A DNA stretch of 64,000 nucleotides from positions 39,324 through 103,323 of the forward strand of contig JAHEGZ010000006.1 of NCBI GenBank assembly GCA_024644865.1, written 5' to 3'. A model generated the notes under the pieces. The model searched no databases and had not been told where the DNA came from. It saw only the letters and a program-made list of their open reading frames with translations. The translations under genes and the position numbers were made by a program. This document shows positions 55,158 through 63,064 of the stretch, in pieces. Numbering within the stretch: the first letter of the stretch is position 1; the number at the start of each line of letters is the position of its first letter. This stretch comes from Aurantimicrobium sp. GTDB taxonomy: Bacteria; Actinomycetota; Actinomycetes; Actinomycetales; Microbacteriaceae.

Positions 55158-56225
55158 ATGGTTGCTCCTCGCAAAGCTCTTGTTATCGGCGTGACCGGCA
55201 TTACCGGTAACAACATCGCCCGCGAACTCTTGGCTAACGACTGGACCGTTTACGGTCTCTCGCGTAAGCCCGGCCAAGAAATAGAAGGCGTTCATCACAT
55301 CTACGCAGACGTAATGAAGACTTCCGACCTCCACGAGAAGGTCGCCGACCTGGGCATCACGCATTTGTTCTACTGCACGTGGTCGCGTCAAGCTACCGAA
55401 GCTGAAAACTGTCTGGTTAACAAGGCCATGCTCGCTAACACCCTCGACACGGTAAATGCTAAGACTCCGCTCGAGCATGCTCTGCTCATTACAGGGCTCA
55501 AGCACTACCTCGGTCCGTTCGAGGACTACGCGAAGAACCCCGCCGAAACTCCGTTCCGTGAATCGCAGGGACGTCTCCCAGGGCAGAACTTCTACTACGA
55601 CCAGGAAGACGCCCTGTTCGAGGGAGCTGAAAAGTACGGTTACTCATGGTCCGTGCACCGCCCGCACACCATGATTGGTTACGCCTTGGGAAATGTCATG
55701 AACATGGGAGTGACTCTCGCCCTATACGCAACCATGTGCAAGGAAACCGGCAAGCCGTTCGTCTTCCCCGGATCAGTCGAGCAGTACAACGGTGTGACCG
55801 ATGTCACCGACGCCCGCATAATGGCCAAGCACGCGGTATGGTCGTCAACGGCCCCACAGGCGCGCAACCAGGCCTTCAACACGGTCAACGGTGAGGTGTT
55901 CCGCTGGCGTCAGCTCTGGACATCCATTGCTGCGTACTTCGGACTTGAAAATCCCGGTCACCCCGGTGAAGTTCTTCCCCTCGAGCCACGCATGGCAGAT
56001 GCTGACGAAGTCTGGGCAGGCATAGTTGCCAAGCACGGCCTGAAAGACATGAAGGCGAGCGAGCTAGCTTCGTGGTGGCACACCGACGCCGATCTCGGTC
56101 GTACTTCCGAAACCTTCGCTGACATGAGCAAGAGTCGGGAGATGGGCTTTCTCGAGTACCAAACGACCCTGCGCTCGTTCACCGATTTGTTCGATCGCCT
56201 CCGCGGCGAGAACATCATCCCCTAG
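55158..56225 (+). CDS. PRISE-family NADPH-dependent enone reductase
   Basis: 355 residues. It matches plant progesterone 5-beta-reductase/iridoid synthase-type enzymes in order: GVTGITGNNIARELL (NADPH), YGLSRKP, FYCTW, the catalytic lysine in LITGLKHYLGPF, the catalytic tyrosine in FYYDQEDALF, and WSVHRPHTMIGYA. PRISE enzymes reduce the C=C of alpha,beta-unsaturated ketones and aldehydes. ATG at 55158 or 55128; neither has a strong ribosome binding site, and 55158 fits the family start better. It is divergent from the SDR gene and followed by the PanE-like gene. Confidence 0.87.
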   Translation: MVAPRKALVIGVTGITGNNIARELLANDWTVYGLSRKPGQEIEGVHHIYADVMKTSDLHEKVADLGITHLFYCTWSRQATEAENCLVNKAMLANTLDTVNAKTPLEHALLITGLKHYLGPFEDYAKNPAETPFRESQGRLPGQNFYYDQEDALFEGAEKYGYSWSVHRPHTMIGYALGNVMNMGVTLALYATMCKETGKPFVFPGSVEQYNGVTDVTDARIMAKHAVWSSTAPQARNQAFNTVNGEVFRWRQLWTSIAAYFGLENPGHPGEVLPLEPRMADADEVWAGIVAKHGLKDMKASELASWWHTDADLGRTSETFADMSKSREMGFLEYQTTLRSFTDLFDRLRGENIIP

Positions 56226-56249
56226 CGTCCCTCCGTACACGGGAGCAGC

Positions 56250-57290
56250 GTGACCACCGCAAAAATTGCTGTTGTTGGCACTGGCGCCAACGGAGCCTCG
56301 CTCGGGGCAGACATGATTCGAGCCGGGCTCGATGTAACTTTCATCGAACAATGGCCAGCACACGTGGAGGCAATGAAAGCCCAGGGGCTAACGGTCCACC
56401 TTCCCGATGAGACGCAGGTCACTCAGGTCCGTGCCTTTCACTTGTGTGAGGTGGCTGAGCTTCGGGAAGTCTTTGATGTTGTCTTCATTTCGGTGAAGAC
56501 CTACGACACGCGTTGGGTCACCGAACTCATCAAGCCTTTGCTGCACGAGAACTCTGTCGTTGTTGGCTTGCAAAACGGCATGACGATTGATGATGTTTCC
56601 GAGATCGTGGGGCCACAACGCACACTCGGTGCGGTGCTCGGTATCGCCGCAAACATGTTTACGCCCGGAGTCGTTGTTCGCCAATACGGTCCCTCCGAAA
56701 CCTGGCTATCTGTGGGCTCGCTCGACGGCAGCGCCTCTGCGGGGCTTGTGGCAGCTGCTGAGGCTCTGTCTCACGGTGGCCACACCGAGATTTCCACGAA
56801 CATTCGATCATCTAAGTGGATGAAGCTCATCGCAAACATTCCCGAGATGCTTCCCTCGGCCATACTCAATGTTCCGTTGCTCACAGCTGCAGCCGTTGAA
56901 GGTATGCGGCCCGTCATGAACGCGGCATCTAAGGAGGCCTACAACACTGCCCGCGCGTTGGGCGTTGAGATGGTTCCGGTCTTGGGAAAGACGCCAGACG
57001 AAGTCCCCGACAACGACCAGTACGCCGTTGACCTCCTAGAAACGATTCTGAAATCATTCTCGCGACCGGACACTCGTGTTGCTGTCTTGCAGGACTGGGA
57101 CAAGGGTCGGCGGGCAGAGCTCGACGCTTTCAGCGGCTACATCGTTGCCCAGCAGGAAAAGACGGGCGTTGCAACTCCCGTCAACGACGCCATTCTAGAT
57201 ATCGCTCGTCGGGTGGAGTCCGGAGAACTCGCACCCGACATTGCGAATGTCGATTTGCTGGTCAGTGCTTACGAAAAGATCGTTGGCTAG
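56250..57290 (+). CDS. 2-dehydropantoate 2-reductase family (PanE/ApbA-like)
   Basis: 346 residues. KIAVVGTGANGASLGADMIRAG is the NADPH site, VKTYDTRW carries the conserved lysine, LQNGMTIDD and KWMKLIANI are further family motifs. Too long and too divergent for ordinary PanE; it is more like the ketopantoate-reductase-related 2-oxo acid reductases in catabolic clusters. GTG start. It ends on a CTAG shared with the stop of the M24 gene. It may reduce a 2-oxo acid or oxidise the matching hydroxy acid. Confidence 0.83.
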   Translation: MTTAKIAVVGTGANGASLGADMIRAGLDVTFIEQWPAHVEAMKAQGLTVHLPDETQVTQVRAFHLCEVAELREVFDVVFISVKTYDTRWVTELIKPLLHENSVVVGLQNGMTIDDVSEIVGPQRTLGAVLGIAANMFTPGVVVRQYGPSETWLSVGSLDGSASAGLVAAAEALSHGGHTEISTNIRSSKWMKLIANIPEMLPSAILNVPLLTAAAVEGMRPVMNAASKEAYNTARALGVEMVPVLGKTPDEVPDNDQYAVDLLETILKSFSRPDTRVAVLQDWDKGRRAELDAFSGYIVAQQEKTGVATPVNDAILDIARRVESGELAPDIANVDLLVSAYEKIVG

Positions 57291-58675
57291 GCGGTTACTT
57301 CGCCACGACCCTCTGGGGTGTTGAGGTGTGACTGCGAGCTGCGCACATTGTTCAACGGACCATTGACCGAGTAGTAGCGCTGACCGCCGGCGACCATGAG
57401 TGTCTCGGCTGGGAACTTAGTGATGACCTCGCAACCGGTGGAGGTCACGATGACCTCCTCTTCGATACGGGCAGCACCGATACCGTCGGCCGATGGCCAG
57501 TAGGTTTCCAGTGCGAACACCATTCCCTCTTCAAGAGTTTCAGGGTGATCGAACGAAGTCAGGCGCGAGAAGATGGGCTTCTCCCAAATTGACAGACCAA
57601 CCCCGTGGCCGTACTGCAGCGCGAAGGCGGCCTCTTCGTCGGGGAATCCGAACTCTTGAGCAGTGGGCCACACTGCACAGATATCAGCGGTGGTTGCGCC
57701 GGGCTTGACCAGGGCAATGGCCAGGTCCATGTATTCACGCGCCCGCTTGTAGGCGTCAACCTGAGCCGGGCTGGCCGACCCAACCGCGAAGGTTCGGTAG
57801 TAGCAGGTGCGGTAGCCGTTGAAGCTGTGCAGGATGTCGAAGAATGCGGGGTCGCCCGGGCGAATCAGTCGATCAGAAAACACGTGTGGGTGCGGCGAGC
57901 AGCGCTCTCCAGAAATCGCGTTAACACCTTCGACGTACTCCGAACCCAAGTCGTAGAGCGTCTTAGCCACCAGACCGACCGTCTCGTTCTCTTTGACGCC
58001 AGGCTTGAGAAACTCGTAGAGGTTTTCGTAGGCGGCATCCACCATCGATGCTGCAGTGGTGAGCAGTGTGATCTCATCACCGGTCTTTATTCGACGAGCC
58101 TCAAGGAAGGTCTGTTGACCATCTACGACCGCGATTCCCTCGGCCTGCAAGGCAAAAAGGATAGGCAACTCAAGAACATCTACGCCGAGGGGCTCATTGG
58201 CGACGCCAAACTTCTCGAGCTCGCGCTTGATTTTTGCGGCGACGCCTTCTGCGATGCCCGCGTCTGGGGGGAACGCGCCACGCAGTGTTGAGATGCCCGC
58301 GCGCGAACCGTGCTCGGTGCGAGGCTTGATCGCGTCGTGGTGCGGAGCGTGCGGGTCAGCGTCGTTGTGCATGTGAGTCTGGCCGAGCCACGGTGCCAGA
58401 AGCGTGTGGTGCTTGGCCGCAGAGCCGAAGTCCCAGATGATCGGATCGCTGTTGCGTGTAATCAGCGCGAAGCGAATCAGCTTGTCCATGGCCCAGGTGC
58501 CGATGTGGGTACCGGTCATGTAGCGGATGTTGCCGAAGTCGAAAGCGAGCAGTGCACCCAGGTCTGACTTCTCGAGCTGCGCGCGAAGTTTGGCCAAGCG
58601 CTCTTCGCGCAGTCGGTCAAAATCGACACGCTGTTCCCAGTCAACGCTCATCGTGCCGCGGGTTGCTGTACTCAT
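57287..58675 (-). CDS. M24-family (pita-bread fold) protein with altered metal site
   Basis: 462 residues. N-terminal creatinase-type domain (residues 20-190) and a C-terminal catalytic domain. Of the five M24 metal ligands, D280 (FFDILHSFNGY), H357 (QYGHGVGLSIW), E390 (FALETYW) and E405/E406 (ARIEEEVIV) are visible, but the second aspartate is replaced by C291 (GYRTCYYRTF instead of the usual SDxTRTF). It may be a lyase or hydrolase (compare creatinase, DddP) rather than a normal aminopeptidase. ATG at 58675 with AAGGAG ahead, overlapping the next gene by four bases. Confidence 0.82.
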   Translation of the reverse strand: MSTATRGTMSVDWEQRVDFDRLREERLAKLRAQLEKSDLGALLAFDFGNIRYMTGTHIGTWAMDKLIRFALITRNSDPIIWDFGSAAKHHTLLAPWLGQTHMHNDADPHAPHHDAIKPRTEHGSRAGISTLRGAFPPDAGIAEGVAAKIKRELEKFGVANEPLGVDVLELPILFALQAEGIAVVDGQQTFLEARRIKTGDEITLLTTAASMVDAAYENLYEFLKPGVKENETVGLVAKTLYDLGSEYVEGVNAISGERCSPHPHVFSDRLIRPGDPAFFDILHSFNGYRTCYYRTFAVGSASPAQVDAYKRAREYMDLAIALVKPGATTADICAVWPTAQEFGFPDEEAAFALQYGHGVGLSIWEKPIFSRLTSFDHPETLEEGMVFALETYWPSADGIGAARIEEEVIVTSTGCEVITKFPAETLMVAGGQRYYSVNGPLNNVRSSQSHLNTPEGRGEVTA

Positions 58676-59253
58676 TTCGGGTTTACTCCTTCGGGGGCCT
58701 CGGGCATATCGAGATCAAAGCCCATCACCCGGTGAAAACGCGCCAGCGCGTTCCACACCGAGATGGACATGGATAGTTCCAGAATCTCTACGTCTGTAAA
58801 CAATGACTTAACACTTGTCACGATATCAGGGGAAATTGCCTGAGGTAAGTCCTGAAAATCAACATTTTGCGGGTTAAGTGTCAGTTCACGCGTGAACTCC
58901 AAGGCGACCCGCGTTCGCTCGTCAAAGCCATCCCAGTCGCCCTCAACGGCAGCGACCATCTGCTCAGCCGTCACACCATTTTTCAGTCCAGACGTTGAGC
59001 GGTGGCTCACGGTGTAGCGGCAGTGGTTGAGAAAACCGACATACATGGCCGACAGATCCTTGATCTTCATGTCGAGAACACCCGGCCCAGCGACCTGCCG
59101 CAGAAACGGCAGATAAGCGCCGAAGAGGTCAGGCTTATTCATGATGGCCCGCCACGTGTTGAGCAGTTGCCCATACTGAGCCTGGCCCGATTCGGCCACC
59201 TCGCGGGGGGTGCCTTCGAGCTCTTCGAGCTCTGCGAGTCGAATGAGTGCCAT
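58672..59253 (-). CDS. Carboxymuconolactone decarboxylase/AhpD-like protein
   Basis: 193 residues of the CMD fold. The site that in AhpD reads CxxC-xxH has GFLNHCRYTVSHR, that is C78 and H84, but threonine at position 81 instead of the second cysteine. It therefore cannot do the AhpD disulfide chemistry and is more likely a decarboxylase or isomerase-like member. Overlaps the M24 start by four bases and follows the enoyl-CoA hydratase by 6 bp. Confidence 0.82.
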   Translation of the reverse strand: MALIRLAELEELEGTPREVAESGQAQYGQLLNTWRAIMNKPDLFGAYLPFLRQVAGPGVLDMKIKDLSAMYVGFLNHCRYTVSHRSTSGLKNGVTAEQMVAAVEGDWDGFDERTRVALEFTRELTLNPQNVDFQDLPQAISPDIVTSVKSLFTDVEILELSMSISVWNALARFHRVMGFDLDMPEAPEGVNPK

Positions 59254-59259
59254 GTTCGC

Positions 59260-59940
59260 CTACCTAAATTGGGCGGCGAATTTTTCTAGCGCCGCATCGA
59301 GAGCATCGTCGTATGACATCGCGGCGAGCTCGTAATAAGAAACGCGACCGTGTGCTGCAGCGCCAGCACGGGTTGCGTCGATGAGCCAAGACTTGGTCAT
59401 CGAAATGAGGTTAGCACTGTCGGTGACAGCGTTAACAAGACCAATCTCAAAGGATCGGTCAGCGGTAAGCGGGTTTCCGCTTCCCACGTTTTCCATCGCG
59501 GCGCGAGCGCCGAGGCGATGAATGAGCGGGACCTGAGCAACCATGGGCCACACGCCCACCGAAACTTCATAGCTACCGATCTTGGCCGAGTCGAGGCTCA
59601 CCGCATAGTCAACCGCGGCAACAATTGAGCCGCCCGACGCGACTGCATCACCATTTACGGCAGCAGCTACCGGTTTGCGCAAACGAGGAAACTCCTTGAG
59701 CAGGTCAGCCAGGCACGCCGCAAACTCAACCGGGTCTCCTCCGGCTCGAATCGCGGCGAGGTCGAGACCACCACAGAATGCGTCGCCCTTGCCGGTCAGC
59801 AAGATTGCCTTCACTTCGGGGTTCGAGTCGGCCGCCTTCAGCTCAGCGAGCAACCCGCGCATCACACCAGGGTTCAGAAAGTTACGCTCCGGCCCGTCAA
59901 TGTAGACGGTGAGAATTCCCGCGTCATCTAGATTCTTCAA
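59260..59940 (-). CDS. Enoyl-CoA hydratase/isomerase family protein
   Basis: 226 residues, shorter than the usual 250-260. ILLTGKGDAFCGGLDLAAIR contains the oxyanion-hole region and KPVAAAVNGDAVASGG the second. Both catalytic glutamates of true hydratases are not evident (IGSYEVSVGVWPMVAQ stands where the first would be), so isomerase or hydrolase activity is possible. Start is probably TTG at 59940 with AAGGCAG ahead. Between the CMD gene and the transporter. Confidence 0.85.
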   Translation of the reverse strand: MKNLDDAGILTVYIDGPERNFLNPGVMRGLLAELKAADSNPEVKAILLTGKGDAFCGGLDLAAIRAGGDPVEFAACLADLLKEFPRLRKPVAAAVNGDAVASGGSIVAAVDYAVSLDSAKIGSYEVSVGVWPMVAQVPLIHRLGARAAMENVGSGNPLTADRSFEIGLVNAVTDSANLISMTKSWLIDATRAGAAAHGRVSYYELAAMSYDDALDAALEKFAAQFR

Positions 59941-59951
59941 GCTTGTCTGCC

Positions 59952-60908
59952 TTACTTAGAGGATGAGTCAGCGCGACGAGAAACGATCGCCTTGTAGCCC
60001 TTGCTTACCAGTCCAACAATGCCGGACGGGAAGAAGCGAACGACGACAACCAGGAACACCGCTTCGATCAGCAGAGCATAATTCTGGAAGTCAGCCGAGT
60101 ACTTACGCAAGTAGTACACAATGAACGAGCCGATGATCGGGCCGGACAGCGTGCCCAAACCGCCAATCACGCAGACGATGGCAGCGTCGAGGCTGAACTG
60201 GATGTTGAACGTGGCGTCTACGGTAAGGCTACCGCTCTGCAACGCGTACACAGCACCCATCGCGCCGGTGAGCAGGCCACTGAGCGCCCAGACGGGCAGC
60301 AGCGTGCGAACACGCTTGACACCGATACTGGCGGCTCCCGCTTCGTTGTCGCGCAAAGCAACCAAACGCAGACCCAGGGGTGAGCGAACGAGCGCAATGA
60401 TCGAAACGACCGCCACCAATAGCAAGATTGTCGCGAACTGGTAGGTCTCTTGCAGGCTGATCTGGCCAGCTGGGGGCACAGCGTACGCCTGCGACGCCTT
60501 GGTGAAGTTCCAGTTGATCATCCAGCCGTACGATGCCACGGCCATGCCGAGGCTTCCGACGGCGAGGTAGGGACCGCGCAGGCGAAGCAACGGATACGCC
60601 AGCAGGAGTCCGATGAGGGCAGACATGACCGCAGCTACAAGCATCGTAGGAATAAGCGGCCAGCCCAGCGTGGTCAAAATGACGGCCGTGGCATAGCTAC
60701 CCACACCGACGAAGATCGAGTGACCCAGAGAGAACTGGCCGCCGAAACCACCGACGAGGTTCCAGGCCATGGCCAGCGTCATGAGCAAGAAAAGGCCGGT
60801 AAAGTCGTTCGCCTGCGAGCGATCAACAATCTGAGCAGTGAAGTAAAGAACGGCAGCGATAACAACCGGGATGCCATAGCGCAGCAGTGATTTAATGCGA
60901 TTACTCAC
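59952..60908 (-). CDS. livM: Branched-chain-amino-acid-type ABC transporter permease LivM
   Basis: 318 residues, about nine transmembrane helices. NLVGGFGGQFSLGHSIFVGVG and ALRDNEAGAASIGV are LivM signatures. GTG at 60908, overlapping the LivH stop by four bases; the open frame to 61007 is not used. In this cluster the transporter probably imports an acid related to the M24-CMD-hydratase pathway, since Liv systems also carry aromatic acids and amides. Confidence 0.93.
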   Translation of the reverse strand: MSNRIKSLLRYGIPVVIAAVLYFTAQIVDRSQANDFTGLFLLMTLAMAWNLVGGFGGQFSLGHSIFVGVGSYATAVILTTLGWPLIPTMLVAAVMSALIGLLLAYPLLRLRGPYLAVGSLGMAVASYGWMINWNFTKASQAYAVPPAGQISLQETYQFATILLLVAVVSIIALVRSPLGLRLVALRDNEAGAASIGVKRVRTLLPVWALSGLLTGAMGAVYALQSGSLTVDATFNIQFSLDAAIVCVIGGLGTLSGPIIGSFIVYYLRKYSADFQNYALLIEAVFLVVVVRFFPSGIVGLVSKGYKAIVSRRADSSSK

Positions 60909-61777
60909 GCTTTCGCCACCTTTGCGAAGAGGCCGTTCGGACGAACGAGCAGAATCACAACCAAGACACCGAAGACGATGACGTCTCGGTACTGGGGACC
61001 GACCCATGCTGCGCCGGCGGCCTCAACGAGGCCGACAATGAATCCGCCGAAGAGTGTGCCCGGAAGAGATCCGAGTCCGCCGATGACGACCACGGTAAAG
61101 GCGCGCAGCAACCATCCGGTTCCCGTCGTTGGCGCAACCGAGAATGAGAGAGCAATGAGCACACCGGCAATTGCTGCTACGAATGCCGACATCGACATCA
61201 CGCGGGCGTAAGTCTTTTTGACATCGATACCGACGAGGCCAGCGGCTTCGGCATCAATCGAGGCGGCCCGAACCTGACGACCGAAAGCGGTGCGCTTCAG
61301 AATCCACATCAGGGCAAGAATGAAAATGAGAGCAACCACTGTGGCGATCAAGTAGATGACTCGAATACGCACACCGAATACTTCCCACTCTTTGGTGGCG
61401 TAGTCGGCCGTCCACGATGTGAGTGGGCTGGAGGTAAAGAAGATAATCAGCAGTGTCGTGATGACAACGCTGATTCCGAAAGTCACGGTCATCGGGGGCT
61501 CTTCGCCCTGCGCCATAACCGGAGTAATGATGTAGCGCTGCAGCGGGTAAACCAAGACAGCGAGAAGAACTGCGGCTGCGACACCCACAAGAAGTGGGTC
61601 GCCGCCGCCAAAGAGACCAATAAGCATCGAAGTGAGGTACGCGCCAAGAATAAGTAACTGGCCGTGTGCGAGGTTCACGAGCTTCATCGTTCCGAAGACG
61701 ATGGAGAGCCCGAGAGCTGCGACGGCATACAGCCCGCCGAGCAGCAGTCCCGACACTGCGTTGTTTACAAATTCCAT
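60905..61777 (-). CDS. livH: Branched-chain-amino-acid-type ABC transporter permease LivH
   Basis: 290 residues, seven to eight transmembrane helices. GLLLGGLYAVAALGLSIVFG, KLVNLAHGQLLILGAY and GIDVKKTYARV are LivH motifs. Second permease of the system, following the binding-protein gene by 34 bp. Confidence 0.94.
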   Translation of the reverse strand: MEFVNNAVSGLLLGGLYAVAALGLSIVFGTMKLVNLAHGQLLILGAYLTSMLIGLFGGGDPLLVGVAAAVLLAVLVYPLQRYIITPVMAQGEEPPMTVTFGISVVITTLLIIFFTSSPLTSWTADYATKEWEVFGVRIRVIYLIATVVALIFILALMWILKRTAFGRQVRAASIDAEAAGLVGIDVKKTYARVMSMSAFVAAIAGVLIALSFSVAPTTGTGWLLRAFTVVVIGGLGSLPGTLFGGFIVGLVEAAGAAWVGPQYRDVIVFGVLVVILLVRPNGLFAKVAKA

Positions 61778-61811
61778 GACACGTACCTCACTGTCGATTA
61801 CTGGATGCGGA

Positions 61812-63023
61812 CTACTTGAGTCCGGCCTCAGGGGTAACTATCGGCGTTGCAGCCTTACCCTCGAGGTTGAGCACCATCACCTGGTTGTTGTTCGAGTCCC
61901 ACTGGGTCTGAATGACCTTGAGCGGAGCCGAGTGACCCTCGGTGAACTGGATGTGACCAATGGCGTAGTCGCCGTTGGTAGCACCGATTGCCGCGCTGAG
62001 CTTGGCGGGGTCGGTTCCACCGGCAGCCTTGATGGCGTCAGCGAGAACGTAGGTGATCGAGTAACCGCAGACCAGGATTCCGAGGTCGGAGTTGATGCCA
62101 CCAATCTTGGAGGCGTAGGTGTCGATGAACTCCTTCTCGCGCGCCAGGCCCATGCCCTCAGCGAACCAGTTAGCTGCCATGACACCGAGACCGAGGCCTC
62201 CGGTGATCTTGACGAAGTTACCGGTGTTTCCACCCTTCTCCATGAAGATTGCCTTGGGGTCGTAACCCTGAGCCTTCATTTCCTTCAGGATGCCGATAGC
62301 CTCCGGCGGAATGACCTGAGCGATAACGATGTCAGCGCCCTTGGCCTTTGCGTCAGCAACCTGGCTGGAGAAGTTAGCGTTGTCGACTGCGAAGGTCTCG
62401 CGAGCCACGATGGTGTAGCCGAACTTGGGAGCGTTGGCTTCCCACAGCTTGCCCATGACAACACCGTCTTCTTCGGTGTCCGTGAAGAGAACGACCTTCT
62501 TGTTGGTGTTGATGAGGTCAGATGCCTGGAACTGAGTCTGGGTCATCTGGAGCTCGTCGAAGAAGACGTCCCATGCGTAGTTCCAGTTCGGGTTAGCTCC
62601 ACCGAATGCACGGATGGGCGTAATCGAGGTCAAGAAAGGAACCTTGAGCTGGTCAGCAACCGTAGCCTCAGGGATGCTGAGCGGCGGGGTGACCGGGCCG
62701 AGAAGTGCAACGGCCTTGCTGTCGAGAACGAGCGACTTTGCCTGGGCAGCAGCCTTGGCGGGGTCAGAAGCGTTGTCCTGGATGATGAGCTTGATCTTGT
62801 GCTTGGCTCCGCCGTATTCGACACCACCGGCAGCGTTGATTTCATCAACAGCAGCCTGGTAGCCCATCGATACAGGGGTGCCCATGGTGCCGAGCGGACC
62901 GGTCAGCGGAACGCTGGTACCAATCACAATGTCGTCACCGGCGCCGCCACTGGCGGAACAACCCGACAGTGCCAGGCCCGAAGCTGCAACGATGGCAGCT
63001 GCGACTAGCAGTTTCTTTTTCAC
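61812..63023 (-). CDS. livK: Branched-chain-amino-acid-type ABC transporter substrate-binding lipoprotein
   Basis: 403 residues. Lipoprotein signal LLVAAAIVAASGLALSGC with lipobox LSGC, then DDIVIGTSVPLTGPLGTMG and GYQAAVDEINAAGG of the Peripla_BP_6 type. GTG start with AAAGGAG ahead. The ligand is unknown; many such proteins bind aromatic or short acids. The first gene downstream of the ATPase gene on the same strand. Confidence 0.94.
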   Translation of the reverse strand: MKKKLLVAAAIVAASGLALSGCSASGGAGDDIVIGTSVPLTGPLGTMGTPVSMGYQAAVDEINAAGGVEYGGAKHKIKLIIQDNASDPAKAAAQAKSLVLDSKAVALLGPVTPPLSIPEATVADQLKVPFLTSITPIRAFGGANPNWNYAWDVFFDELQMTQTQFQASDLINTNKKVVLFTDTEEDGVVMGKLWEANAPKFGYTIVARETFAVDNANFSSQVADAKAKGADIVIAQVIPPEAIGILKEMKAQGYDPKAIFMEKGGNTGNFVKITGGLGLGVMAANWFAEGMGLAREKEFIDTYASKIGGINSDLGILVCGYSITYVLADAIKAAGGTDPAKLSAAIGATNGDYAIGHIQFTEGHSAPLKVIQTQWDSNNNQVMVLNLEGKAATPIVTPEAGLK

Positions 63024-63064
63024 GAGAAATACTCCTTTGTTTTTTTCTCTTGGTGGTGGTTACT

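Noticed and set aside
61632..63008. 458-residue open frame on the plus strand
   Set aside because: It is antisense to the LivK gene and has no recognisable domain.
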